Shown: piece after piece, positions 48,124 to 57,210 of the stretch
Position numbering within the stretch: the stretch's first letter is position 1
How the letters are laid out: each line of letters opens with the position of its first letter
Assembly: GCA_006503475.1 (NCBI GenBank)
Contig: RSEH01000085.1
Span: forward strand, 99,105 to 163,104
Origin: Stentor roeselii
Lineage: Eukaryota; Ciliophora; Heterotrichea; Heterotrichida; Stentoridae
Direction of reading: 5' to 3'
DNA: 64,000 nucleotides
Position numbers and translations under genes: made by a program
The notes under the pieces: generated by a model
What the model was told of the DNA's origin: nothing
The model's database searches: none
Seen by the model: the letters and a program-made list of their open reading frames with translations, nothing else

Positions 48124-49200
48124 CTAATTAATCCCTTTTCCACTTCCCGAAGAAATAAAATCCTGAAAAACAGAAACAACAAACTTATTCCTAAACTTCA
48201 CAGTTCCTAAATACCCCCTTCCAGCGCCTACCCTAAGCAAAAAATTTGCAAGTTTCGATCCTTTAAAAACATCTCCAAGAGGCGCATCTTGACTGACACA
48301 ATCCAGAGCTTTTTTAATGACATCCTTAAAATTTTCATCGATTCCTTCAAGTTCTTTATTAAAAAATTGTTTTTTTTCCTGTAAAAAGACGTCAATCCCT
48401 GTAGTAGTCCCAGCAAATTCTTTTGCATATTGCAAGTCAAATCCAATCTTTTCCCAGAGTTGCTTAGCGGAAGTGTTTAAACCTTTTTGTTCATTTTTCA
48501 TTTGTTCGAAGCAATGGGAAAACTCGTCTTCGTTCATATCAGGGAAAGGGAAGACCTTGGCTTCATAACTTCTGGTTAAATTATTTGCTACACTTTCAGA
48601 ATTTGTGAATATCACGATTTTTATAGCTTTGTTATTGGCTAAGTAGTATAAGGAGTGAGAGAGTCTTGACATGTGCATATCACTGATTTTTTCGTATTCG
48701 TCGATGATGAATACCTTGTCTTTGTTTTTGGTCATCACGTGATCGATGAGACCCATGAATTCATTGAAATGAACTATGGTATATTTGTCTTCGTATCCCC
48801 AAAAGTTCATAAATTCCTCAAAATTTTCCATAGCAGGTATCGATACCACATTTCCAAGACTATCCAAATACTTAACAAACTGTGTCTTTCCCTGAAAAGC
48901 AGGTGCAAAAACAACAACAAAATTCGATTTCTCTAAAATTTCAAAAAGTTGTCTCTTAACATCCTCTCTTTCAACTCCTTCAAAGTGATTTTTCTTCTTC
49001 AAAACAACATCCATATGTTCATATCTCCTACTACGAGCCTTACGATCGACTTGCGCAGCACTAAACATAAGGAACCCATTAACCAAGCAAACAGAAGTAA
49101 CAATAAAAGCAACATTGAACTTAAAAACCGCACTTCTTCCTGAACCTTTATTAAAACCCGAGAATTTCCTTACCAAGCGGTAGAAATGTCTAGGAATCAT
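48124..49200 (-). CDS. Membrane-anchored P-loop ATPase-like protein, possibly mitochondrial
   Basis: This 358-residue protein has a basic N-terminus (MIPRHFYRLVRKFSGFNK) suggestive of a mitochondrial presequence, one hydrophobic segment at about residues 30-52, and a nucleotide-binding region. The loop VVVFAPAFQGKTQFVKYL is Walker A-like (the first Gly is replaced by Ala) and KVFIIDEYEKI is a good Walker B with the catalytic-type Glu. This resembles the STAND/archaeal-type AAA ATPases, but I cannot assign a family. The frame is open upstream without ATG; MIPRH at 49200, preceded by GGTTATA, is chosen. It is head to head with the next gene, 16 bases apart. Confidence 0.6.
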   Translation of the reverse strand: MIPRHFYRLVRKFSGFNKGSGRSAVFKFNVAFIVTSVCLVNGFLMFSAAQVDRKARSRRYEHMDVVLKKKNHFEGVEREDVKRQLFEILEKSNFVVVFAPAFQGKTQFVKYLDSLGNVVSIPAMENFEEFMNFWGYEDKYTIVHFNEFMGLIDHVMTKNKDKVFIIDEYEKISDMHMSRLSHSLYYLANNKAIKIVIFTNSESVANNLTRSYEAKVFPFPDMNEDEFSHCFEQMKNEQKGLNTSAKQLWEKIGFDLQYAKEFAGTTTGIDVFLQEKKQFFNKELEGIDENFKDVIKKALDCVSQDAPLGDVFKGSKLANFLLRVGAGRGYLGTVKFRNKFVVSVFQDFISSGSGKGIN

Positions 49201-49216
49201 TATAACCTCTTTAAAA
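49201..49216. promoter_or_regulatory. 16-base divergent gap
   Basis: TATAACCTCTTTAAAA lies between two divergent ATGs. The minus gene has TTATA directly before its ATG. Shared or overlapping promoters are unavoidable. Confidence 0.55.
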
Positions 49217-50440
49217 ATGGAAAAAGTTCTTGAAATCCTTTCAAAAAGCACTTACCACCGGTCACCAGAAGAAACAAAAGACCTTTTCTCCTTCTTCAGC
49301 AACTTCGACTTCTTCTCCGAGCTTCAAACCCAGGACGATTCAGGATCTTTGTTTAAAACCTGCATCAACTCACTACAAATAAAAAATTTCACAAAGCGCT
49401 CTGACCTCTCATCAGGAATTTACGTGATTTTAACAGGATCCGCAAAATATTTCAATCCAAAACCTTCAAAACTTCCGAAATTTATAAAAATTCATCAGTC
49501 AAATCAAAGTTTTTCTTTAAAACAAGAAGATTTTTCAGAAATCTTTTTTGAACCTGGTTCAATCTTCGGCCAAATGGGAAAGACTGAGACTTACCCTGTG
49601 ACTTTTAATGAACCTTCTTATTTAGCTGTTCTTTTGACTGAAACTTTTGAGAAGGTCTCAGCGAAGGCTGAAGAAGAACTCGCTGAAAAGTTTGAAATGT
49701 TGAAAAATCTTGACCTTTTTAAAAACTGGAGCAGAAAAGCTGTGAAAAATGCGGCTAAAGCCTTTGAAAGGGTTGAAACACGCAAAGGGGCCTGGGTTTA
49801 TAAGGAAAATGAATGCCCGGAATCGGTTTATTTAGTAGCTGAAGGCGAGTTTAAATTGACGCAAGGCTTTGTTGTTCCAATTGAAACTCCAGAAAAAAAT
49901 CATGAGTTCGGGTCTTTGGGAAGTCTTCGATACCCGCAACTTCGAAAAAATGTGAAAAAAACTAACTTGCAGTTAATTTTAAAGCAAAAAGGAGAGATTT
50001 TTGGTCATAATGAATTTATCAGTAAAACAGAAAAAAGAGAATTTTCAGCCAGTTGTAACTCGAATCATGGAGTTTTGTATGTCATCAGCGAAAAAGAGTT
50101 CTTTAAAAAATTTGCACATCCGGAAACTATGAAAATTTTTGAAGAACAAAATAAAATCTTTCAGATGTGGACGAGTAGAAGACTTGTCAATTTGAAAACA
50201 ACTGAAAGTTATAAGGTTGGAATTACTCATTCACCGAAAAAAAATGAAGGGCAGGGAAGAAGGTACAAGACTCCTGCACCTGAAACTACGCGAATGGTTG
50301 TTTTAGAGAAAAATAAACCTATACTGCCAAGGATCATTGATAGGGTTATTGGAAGGAGTGCAGGCAAGGCTGAACAGAGTTTCGCTATTTTTAGCACGGA
50401 ACTTTCTATGGATTTTTCTAGGAAGAGGAAATTTAGGTGA
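49217..50440 (+). CDS. Cyclic nucleotide-binding-like protein, divergent
   Basis: This 407-residue protein has two CNB-like folds. One spans about residues 40-150 (SSGIYVILTGSAKYF, FEPGSIFGQMG). The other spans about 175-300 (RKGAWVYKENECPESVYLVAEGEFKLTQGF, then KQKGEIFGHNEF). Neither has the FGE..L...RaA cassette in recognisable form, so nucleotide binding is uncertain; the fold may serve as a protein-interaction module. The C-terminal 90 residues are basic. It ends in TGA. Confidence 0.68.
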   Translation: MEKVLEILSKSTYHRSPEETKDLFSFFSNFDFFSELQTQDDSGSLFKTCINSLQIKNFTKRSDLSSGIYVILTGSAKYFNPKPSKLPKFIKIHQSNQSFSLKQEDFSEIFFEPGSIFGQMGKTETYPVTFNEPSYLAVLLTETFEKVSAKAEEELAEKFEMLKNLDLFKNWSRKAVKNAAKAFERVETRKGAWVYKENECPESVYLVAEGEFKLTQGFVVPIETPEKNHEFGSLGSLRYPQLRKNVKKTNLQLILKQKGEIFGHNEFISKTEKREFSASCNSNHGVLYVISEKEFFKKFAHPETMKIFEEQNKIFQMWTSRRLVNLKTTESYKVGITHSPKKNEGQGRRYKTPAPETTRMVVLEKNKPILPRIIDRVIGRSAGKAEQSFAIFSTELSMDFSRKRKFR

Positions 50441-50729
50441 TTGTTTTTATTAATAATTTCGGATTTTCAGAGTTTTGGTGATTGAGGTTTCTGGGGATTG
50501 ATTAGGAGATTTATGGATATTTTTAATTGGGTTTCAAATTTAAATTATTTGAAAGGTTTTAGTTTTTTGAAGAAGCATTGAAGGATAATCTAATTTCATT
50601 TTTTTATAAATTTTTTAAGAAATTTTGAAAAAACAGATCCACAAGGCTTAAATGTTTCTCAGTTTATTATGAAGACTTTACCAGATCTTTCATAAATCTC
50701 CTAAACCCCTCAAAATCCCTATAATAACA

Positions 50730-52151
50730 TTAAATAACTTCAGTAACATCCTGACTGGCAAATCTTTTAGTCCTACTCCTCGAGAAGCTTCTTCCATGTG
50801 AGTAATTTCCCTGACTTTTCCTATAACTTTCAACTTCACTAAGATGTTTAAGTTTTTTCATATAAATCTCAGCCAAGCTAAGAGCCGCATTGGGATCAAG
50901 TTCAAGACTCCAGACATCTCCACTGCAATAAGCCGAGTTGGTGACTCCTCCAAATACAAAAAGTCGATGATCAGCAGTTTCCGCAGCATGTCCAGCTCTA
51001 CCAGCCGGAACATCTCCTACAACATTAACAGTAATCCAAATTAAACTTTGCATATCCAGAAGAAAAACGTCATTAAAGCAGGTATAAACAGGATTACTCA
51101 TCAAATCAACTCTTCCTCCAAAAATAATCAAAAGGTTAAGACTTGCATTGTAAACCATTGAATGAAGGAACCTTGGCGAGGGTGGTCTTCCTGAGGTTTG
51201 AGGACTTGTCCAAGTTAAAGGTCTTTTGCCGAGGGTTAAAACGTGTAAAGTGTTTTTAGCGGTTTTATCAGAGGAGAGTCCTCCGAAGAAGTAAACACCT
51301 GGATGACGTAATTTTGTGGAATTTGATGAAAAAGAGTAAATTGACTCGTTTTTACTTGGTAATGGGTTTAGGACTAAGCATGCGGAATGGAATGAAACTT
51401 TTCCTGGGCCTTCTCCTGAAACTTCTACGGATTTCCAGCTGTTTTTTTTTAGGTTTAGAAGAGCTGGGTCTGATAGGAAGTTGTTTCGTTGGTTCATTCC
51501 TCCGTAGATGAACATTTGGGATGCGATTATCACGGATGAATGGTATTTTCTTGATGGGAGGTAAGTTCCTTTCGTTTTTAGGTATTCCCATCTGTTGTCG
51601 TTTAGGTGAAAAAGGAAAACTCCGCTTAGACATTCTCGGAGTTTATGGACTGTGTCGAAGTGGGTACCACCTCCGTAGACGATTATTTTTCCGTCGTATC
51701 GAACAGCACTATGACCAAACCTGGGTTCACTAACATCTCCAAGACAATCAACCCGATTCCAAGTCTTCTTCTGAATCTGAAAGACATTCACATCTTTATT
51801 GATACTTCTACTGATCCCTCCAATAAGATACAACTTATCGTTAAAATAAGTCAAACTCGCCTGTTGCCTCGTTTCCGGTTTCCACCCTTCCACCTCAACC
51901 TTATGCCAATAAACAGCGATTTCATCACGATTGGGAAGAGCAAAAGCCCTCGGAGTAGAAAAAACCTTTCTTGACTTTCTTCGATTCCCATTTTCCACTC
52001 CAACACTTCGATTAAACTCTTCAGAAGTATCAGAATTCAACAAGGCCAAGGTATAAGCCTGGGTGTTAAAACTTTCAACTTCATTCTGAAAAATATATTT
52101 TCCCATCGGCGTGCTTCTGAATCTCGAAGTTTTGTTTGGAGTCTCGTTCAT
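50730..52151 (-). CDS. Kelch-repeat beta-propeller protein
   Basis: This 473-residue protein has at least five kelch units between about residues 85 and 420, each with a hydrophobic-GG pair and a following Trp: LYLIGGISRS...TWNRV, IIVYGGG...RWEYL, MFIYGGMNQ...SWKSV, VYFFGGLSSD, LIIFGGRVD...IWITV and LFVFGGVTNS...VWSLEL. It is thus a six-bladed or similar propeller, used as a protein-interaction platform. The N-terminal 70 residues and the Ser/Arg-rich tail are disordered. Its ATG is nine bases from that of the small divergent gene. Confidence 0.87.
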   Translation of the reverse strand: MNETPNKTSRFRSTPMGKYIFQNEVESFNTQAYTLALLNSDTSEEFNRSVGVENGNRRKSRKVFSTPRAFALPNRDEIAVYWHKVEVEGWKPETRQQASLTYFNDKLYLIGGISRSINKDVNVFQIQKKTWNRVDCLGDVSEPRFGHSAVRYDGKIIVYGGGTHFDTVHKLRECLSGVFLFHLNDNRWEYLKTKGTYLPSRKYHSSVIIASQMFIYGGMNQRNNFLSDPALLNLKKNSWKSVEVSGEGPGKVSFHSACLVLNPLPSKNESIYSFSSNSTKLRHPGVYFFGGLSSDKTAKNTLHVLTLGKRPLTWTSPQTSGRPPSPRFLHSMVYNASLNLLIIFGGRVDLMSNPVYTCFNDVFLLDMQSLIWITVNVVGDVPAGRAGHAAETADHRLFVFGGVTNSAYCSGDVWSLELDPNAALSLAEIYMKKLKHLSEVESYRKSQGNYSHGRSFSRSRTKRFASQDVTEVI

Positions 52152-52160
52152 TATAATTTC
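52152..52160. promoter_or_regulatory. 9-base divergent gap, TATAATTTC
   Basis: This is the entire space between the kelch ATG (minus) and the ATG of the small spliced gene (plus). It gives ATTATA-ATG on the minus side, the common context. Confidence 0.55.
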
Positions 52161-52400
52161 ATGGCGAGTAAAATGAAGCTGCCGAGTGTAAGAGTTGAGT
52201 AGAAAGAAGAAATCATTGAGAAACTTAAAAAAGATAGAGAAAATCGCATGGCTAAGGCGGATTCAACTAGCTTAAGTGTCAGTGCAAATGAAAGAAAACC
52301 TTCTGAAGAACTTCCTAATGAGAACAATGGAATTTTAAACTTTTTTATGAGACTTTGCACTCGCATGTGCATGGACGTTGAAGTGGCTGAAGATGATTGA
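52161..52400 (+). CDS. Small 74-residue protein with one 15-base intron
   Basis: The gene is only visible after splicing. Exon 1 encodes nine residues (MASKMKLPS), the intron at 52188-52202 contains an in-frame TAG, and exon 2 continues KEEIIEKLKKDRENRMAK to a TGA stop. The product is a charged helix followed by a Ser/Asn-rich linker, a hydrophobic-basic patch (ILNFFMRLCTRMC) and an acidic end. Its function is unknown; the FFMRLCTRMC patch could be an amphipathic or zinc-independent binding helix. It lies 49 bases upstream of the next gene. Confidence 0.72.
52188..52202 (+). other. 15-base intron in the 74-residue gene
   Basis: It reads GTAAGAGTTGAGTAG. The in-frame TAG is removed and the flanking frames join in the same register. 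Its A is at position 11 rather than 10. Confidence 0.85.
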
Positions 52401-52449
52401 ATGTATATAGTTAATCTCTTATAGTTCAAGTAGTACTAACAATATAGAA

Positions 52450-53742
52450 ATGGCCAATAAACTTAACGAGTCTTTTTACTTTGAGAATAAACTTTACAAG
52501 ATACTTATCAGGGAAAGTCATCAGATTTTCAATGAGATTATTGAGCTGGAAAATGAAGTCCCTCGGGATTTACTTTCTAAAGTTTCTCTCATTCAGAAAT
52601 CGTTTAAAAGTCTTGTTAAAAGCTGGAGACACTTACATAGAACTACGAAAATTCAAATTGATGACTGTCAGAAAAGTGTTCTTCACTTCAAGAAACATAA
52701 AGAAAAACGAAAGTCGGTCAATAGAAAAATCATACTTCAAAGAAAATCACTTCAAAGTGCTGAGAAGAAAATTACAAAAAAACAAAGAGCTGCTGGGAAA
52801 AGTTTGACGAAATTTACGAAGGCTTGGAAAATTGAACTTAAAGATATGAAAAAAATGCTGAAAACACAGAAAAGTAAAGAAAGTCAAATAAAGGAAAATT
52901 TTGATGATTTTGATTTGAAACTTTCTTGTCAGTCTGTTTTGGATAATTCTGGATTTTTTGAGGAAAATGGACCTACGATTATTATTCAGGATGTTAGTCG
53001 CATTTCAAATGTTAGTGCTGAGTTTGAAATGGAACTTAAAAAACTTGAGCAGAAGATTAGTCATGATTTTCAGTTTTTTTCTGAGGAGCAGGATGTTTCG
53101 AGAAGTGGGTGGAAAAGTGAATTTGATAGCCAAAATGAGAGTTTGGCACTTTCACCCAGTCAAATCAAATCAGCGATAAACATTCTCAAAAAAGCAAACT
53201 TGCTAAATCCAAGCAATCAAGAACTCCTAAGCCACCTAACCAACATCGACAACTCCCAAAAGCTTGAACTCGCTCTTCAACTAGTGAACTTAAAAAAAAT
53301 CCTTCCTACAGACAGCCCAATTCAAATAATTCGAGACTCTTTATCTTCTTCAAAAGAAGAGCAAAAAGTTTCACTTTTTTCGAAATTTGACTCAAATAAA
53401 CCAAATCAAAATCATGAAAAATTCGAGTCCCATTTCAAAAATAACGAAAAAAGTGACTTTCATGATTCAAGCAGTGGAGGATTTTTTGAAAACGGTTTCA
53501 GTGAAGCACCAGAAAAGCAGCACGAACTGAATTTAGAACAAGAGACTTTAATTGAAAATTTGTATCAAAATGAAAGTAAAGCACCTGCGAAAAAAGGGAC
53601 TTTTGATTATCAGTCAACTGGAATCAGCAGTCATAGTGGATTTCGATCAAGAATCACTTTGAAAACTGTTGGCTCGGAAAATTCACAAAAAGTTCTCATG
53701 ACTGGAACGAAGACTATCGAAGAAACTTTTCATGATATGTAA
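52450..53742 (+). CDS. Unknown 430-residue coiled-coil protein
   Basis: No domain is recognised. Residues 1-150 are basic and helical (KIILQRKSLQSAEKKITKKQ). Two short acidic, Ser-rich segments follow, and residues 220-290 form further helices (SAINILKKANLLNPSNQELL). The tail is disordered with Ser, Asn and Lys. Together this suggests a cytoskeletal or scaffold protein. It is the last ordinary gene before the gene-poor subtelomere. Coding-strand composition switches abruptly near 53160. Confidence 0.55.
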   Translation: MANKLNESFYFENKLYKILIRESHQIFNEIIELENEVPRDLLSKVSLIQKSFKSLVKSWRHLHRTTKIQIDDCQKSVLHFKKHKEKRKSVNRKIILQRKSLQSAEKKITKKQRAAGKSLTKFTKAWKIELKDMKKMLKTQKSKESQIKENFDDFDLKLSCQSVLDNSGFFEENGPTIIIQDVSRISNVSAEFEMELKKLEQKISHDFQFFSEEQDVSRSGWKSEFDSQNESLALSPSQIKSAINILKKANLLNPSNQELLSHLTNIDNSQKLELALQLVNLKKILPTDSPIQIIRDSLSSSKEEQKVSLFSKFDSNKPNQNHEKFESHFKNNEKSDFHDSSSGGFFENGFSEAPEKQHELNLEQETLIENLYQNESKAPAKKGTFDYQSTGISSHSGFRSRITLKTVGSENSQKVLMTGTKTIEETFHDM

Positions 53743-54595
53743 TGTATTAATTTTTGCAATAGTTGAAGTTAGAGGGTTCATTATTTTATTGGCTTATTTA
53801 AGTAAAAAGGTAAAGAAATACTACTTTTAGGCACTATTGAGAATAATAAGTAGAAAATATTAAAGATTTAGCTATAGTTAACTACTTTTTAGATAGAATT
53901 CAAAATTTAATTTAAATTATTTGGTTAAGAAGTTCATTTAATTAAGAGTGATCATTTGTAATGCTTGAAAGTTAAGCATTGAGTGTTAGGGTAGAGCAAG
54001 GTTTGTGAGGTTTTTTTTTTTCTGGAAAAAAAACTTACAGGGTGCATAACTTTAGTATTTTAAAATTCTTTGAGTGATATCATCATAGAGTATAAATTAT
54101 TATGTGATAATATTAAGATACTTTGGATAATTTAATCTTCTATTAAGTGAAATCAAGTCCTAGAAGATTTCATAATTTTAGTTAAATCATTATTTCATAA
54201 AGTGAAAGATTTTCTAATTATTAAGCTCAAGATTGACAAATAGAAGCGGTATAGGAAATTTGTGATGATTCCGGCATGAATGATAAAATTTTCAACATTC
54301 TAAAAATATTTTCAGTTTCAATTTCTTTCCATTTTAAACTAGATCGAAAATATGCTTGTCTCACCAACACTTAAACCAATTTAAGAAACTACTCAAGCAT
54401 AATTTTATCAATTGTTGATTTTTTTATATGAAATATTCGAATTTGACCATTCAAAGCGATTTGAATTCTTTTGTTTAGTTATTGTTTTAGTAAAATGTCT
54501 CATTTATAATAGGATGAGGAAAGTCTTGATTTAAAAAACCACTAGTTTAAAGATAATTTAGAAGAAAAACCTTTGAATTGTAAAAAATTACTAAT
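53743..54595. other. Start of the gene-poor subtelomere
   Basis: These 853 AT-rich bases have no gene. At about 53982-53991 the plus strand contains GTGTTAGGGT, a perfect fragment of the telomere repeat in the same orientation as the chromosome end. A poly-T run then meets a poly-A run (about 54010-54030), forming a possible hairpin. Confidence 0.4.
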
Positions 54596-54796
54596 TTATA
54601 AAGACATCTCTAATTCTTGAGGTATCTCATAAATAACTATGAGCTTACTTTGGTACTTCATTTGGATTTTCATACGTTTAAGTGTACATAATTTTTTTTC
54701 AAATTTCTGAAATGTTAATTTCGAATGACTAAGCCTTAGGTCTGAATCCCAAAAAGTTTCTTTCTGAATAGCTCGCCTTGAAGGTACACAGCCCAT
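54596..54796 (-). CDS. MGC-family small acylated protein, copy 1
   Basis: This 66-residue protein begins MGCVPSRRAIQK, a Met-Gly-Cys-x-x-Ser start that fits N-myristoylation at Gly2 and palmitoylation at Cys3, as in SH4 domains of Src-family kinases. A Lys-rich middle leads to the shared tail YQSKLIVIYEIPQELEMSL. The frame is open four residues upstream (an ATG at 54808), but every paralogue starts at the MGC methionine, so 54796 is preferred. It is the most telomere-distal of six copies. Its function is unknown; attachment to a membrane is inferred. Confidence 0.72.
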   Translation of the reverse strand: MGCVPSRRAIQKETFWDSDLRLSHSKLTFQKFEKKLCTLKRMKIQMKYQSKLIVIYEIPQELEMSL

Positions 54797-56733
54797 TATT
54801 ATAATCAATTATTTAATGGAAATCAATACATTCACTTATATTTACTTTAAAGGTATAATAAATAATGGAATAATTTTCAAATTTAACTCGGAGAGATTTA
54901 TAAATATTTGAAATAAAGAAAAATAGACTAATTCACTCAAAGTAATAATTTTTTCTAATCGCTTAAGTCTTTATAGACCAACTAAGTGTTTTTTACCTAA
55001 ATTATCCTTTTTCAAGCATTCTCTCAGCTATATTGTTAAGTAACTAGAATTATGAAAAAAAAAGTTTTTTTCAAGAAAAAATTGTCTTTCGAGGCCAATT
55101 TCCTTTTAATATGTTCTTTTAGGGGTACTTAGGAAATTTTAGGGCATTCAAGGACTGATTTGAAATTCGGTAACAATGTTTCTTACCTAATTATAGTAAT
55201 GGCTGATATATAAACAGTTAACAAAATGAATATGGGAGAGATGAAAATGCTAACTGCTTGGGTTGACTTGAAATTCTGTTGCATCTATGTTGAGAAAGCA
55301 TCCAAAATTTTAAAATTTGATTAATTTAGCTTAGTTTTATATAATAAAGAAATTTTGCGGTTTGATAAAGAAAAGATTATGTTTTCAGAATGGAAAATAT
55401 GATGGCTCTAATCTTTTTCCTGATATGAATGAGAGATTTTTTCAGAGGCATCATAAAAAATAATCCTGCAACTAAATTACGATTGATGAGAATTAGAGAG
55501 ATGAATTTCTAATTCTTTATCTTGGATTTAGCTGATTCAAGGTAAATTTATTTAGGAGAGCTTTCACTGTATATAAAGGATTTCAAAAGAGTAATCTTGC
55601 AACAATAATCGCATAATAATTATCCTATATTTTAATAAAAATTCTTAACCAAAACTTCAGCAAGGTTCTATGTAATGATCCTCATTAATATCCTTTGCTT
55701 AATACTGAGAGATTCAGCCTTATTCATGATTCACTTAACTTTCTTACCAAAAATTTTAGTGAAAAATGTCTGAGATTTATTCTTACAACTAGTAAAATTT
55801 ATAAAACCTCGAACAAACATAATCCTAAAAATTTTGAAGATGTTAATTTAAATTAATATCCCCTTAAATCTCGAATTAAGTGAATATAGATTATTCTCGC
55901 AGTGAAGACTAAAATCATTCTTTATTAAAATCAAAATTTGATTAAAAATATTTATAGTTATCAGACCAATCCTTTAAATTATATTTACTTGTCTAAATTC
56001 TGTAAATCAACTGGAAAGCTATAGTTTGATATAAATGTTATGTCAAATTATATTAAGAAAGAGTAATTAAAGACAGATTTCATTATCTTTAATTCTAAAA
56101 AGCACCCTTGCTTAATACATCTAGTTTTGGCTTATATGAATTCAAAAAACTCTAATATTTTTTTCTTTCATAATGTTTTAAATAATATTTCAAACCTCAC
56201 TGATAAAATTTTTGATTTCTATAAATCTATTTGGATTGATGAACTATTAATCGAATGAGGGTTTCTCTGTTAATATTTGAATAATCTGGATGAATTTCAG
56301 AAAAAGTTCATTAAAGAACCACTCCAAAAAAGATTTTTTGTAAATATTTAAGATGATTAAAGTTTCTTAGTAAAATACAAGGAAAGGATTTACAAATCAA
56401 ACAGAACATTTAAATATTGAATGAATTAGACTTTTTAGTACATTAAGTAAGTATCGATGTTTTATTCAACTATACCTGATTAAAGTTGTTGAATATTTTA
56501 GAAATTATGATGGAAATCATCTTAAAGTAATTTTAAACTTTTTATAAAATTTTAGAATAAACATGCTAAGTGAAACAAAATTATGAAACCATAACTTTGA
56601 ATATTTGATGATTATTACTATTACAAAATTTTCAGTATTTCTCACACCCAAATTTACCTACCCATTAAAAATGATTAAAACTCTAAAATCATCATAAAAC
56701 TTTAAAAATCTTTAGATCTTAATTCTAAATAGT
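54797..56733. other. AT-rich spacer between MGC copies 1 and 2
   Basis: These 1937 bases contain no credible gene. AAAAGCACCC occurs near 56097-56106; the same ten-mer recurs near 59896 and 60881. Confidence 0.4.
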
Positions 56734-56946
56734 TTAAAATGATACCTCTAATTCTAAAGGTGTCTCGTATATCACCAAAAGTTTGCTTTTATGTTTTTTC
56801 AGTACTCTCATAGATCTCTTGCAGGATTCGAGATTGTTTAAATATACCTTATCAGTTTTATTTAACTTGATCGTATTTCTTGATTGTAGGCATGCATCTC
56901 CGTTGGTATCTTTTTGTGTGATTCTAAACGAAGGTATGCAGCCCAT
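56734..56946 (-). CDS. MGC-family small acylated protein, copy 2
   Basis: This 70-residue protein starts MGCIPSFRITQK and ends with HKSKLLVIYETPLELEVSF, the clearest version of the family tail. The middle (SRNTIKLNKTDKVYLNNLESCKRSMRVL) is basic and variable. The ATG follows ATTTATA, the usual context for genes here. Copy 3 lies only 45 bases upstream of its ATG on the same strand, so the two form a tight pair. Confidence 0.75.
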   Translation of the reverse strand: MGCIPSFRITQKDTNGDACLQSRNTIKLNKTDKVYLNNLESCKRSMRVLKKHKSKLLVIYETPLELEVSF

Positions 56947-56991
56947 TATAAATATGTTAATAAAAAAATTTATCCTAACTCTTTAAGATAT

Positions 56992-57210
56992 TTATTGAAA
57001 AGTTAAAGATGATTCGTCCTCTAAGGGTGTTTCAGGAATAATATTCAAAAAACTTTGGAAACTGTTAATTTTTTCTGAATTGCTTGATAAAGAAGTTGAT
57101 TTACTGAAGTTGATTATTCTAGAGTCCGATTTTTTGAATTTGAAAACCACAATTTGGGTTTCGGTAAAGCGGCCTTTGTTTTGAGTCTTGTGTGGTGGAA
57201 TACAGCCCAT
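56992..57210 (-). CDS. MGC-family small acylated protein, copy 3 (divergent tail)
   Basis: This 72-residue protein starts MGCIPPHKTQNK. The MGCIP start is conserved, but the Ser5/Ser6-type position that favours myristoylation is replaced by Pro-His. The tail (FLNIIPETPLEDESSLTFQ) keeps the PETPLE core of the family but lacks the KLLVIY strand. It may be a functionally divergent copy or an early stage of decay. It is adjacent to copy 2. Confidence 0.65.
   Translation of the reverse strand: MGCIPPHKTQNKGRFTETQIVVFKFKKSDSRIINFSKSTSLSSNSEKINSFQSFLNIIPETPLEDESSLTFQ

Noticed and set aside
1-53742. TGA as a sense codon (Blepharisma-like code)
   Set aside because: Several genes end naturally at TGA just before the next gene, and no conserved domain here needs TGA read as Trp.
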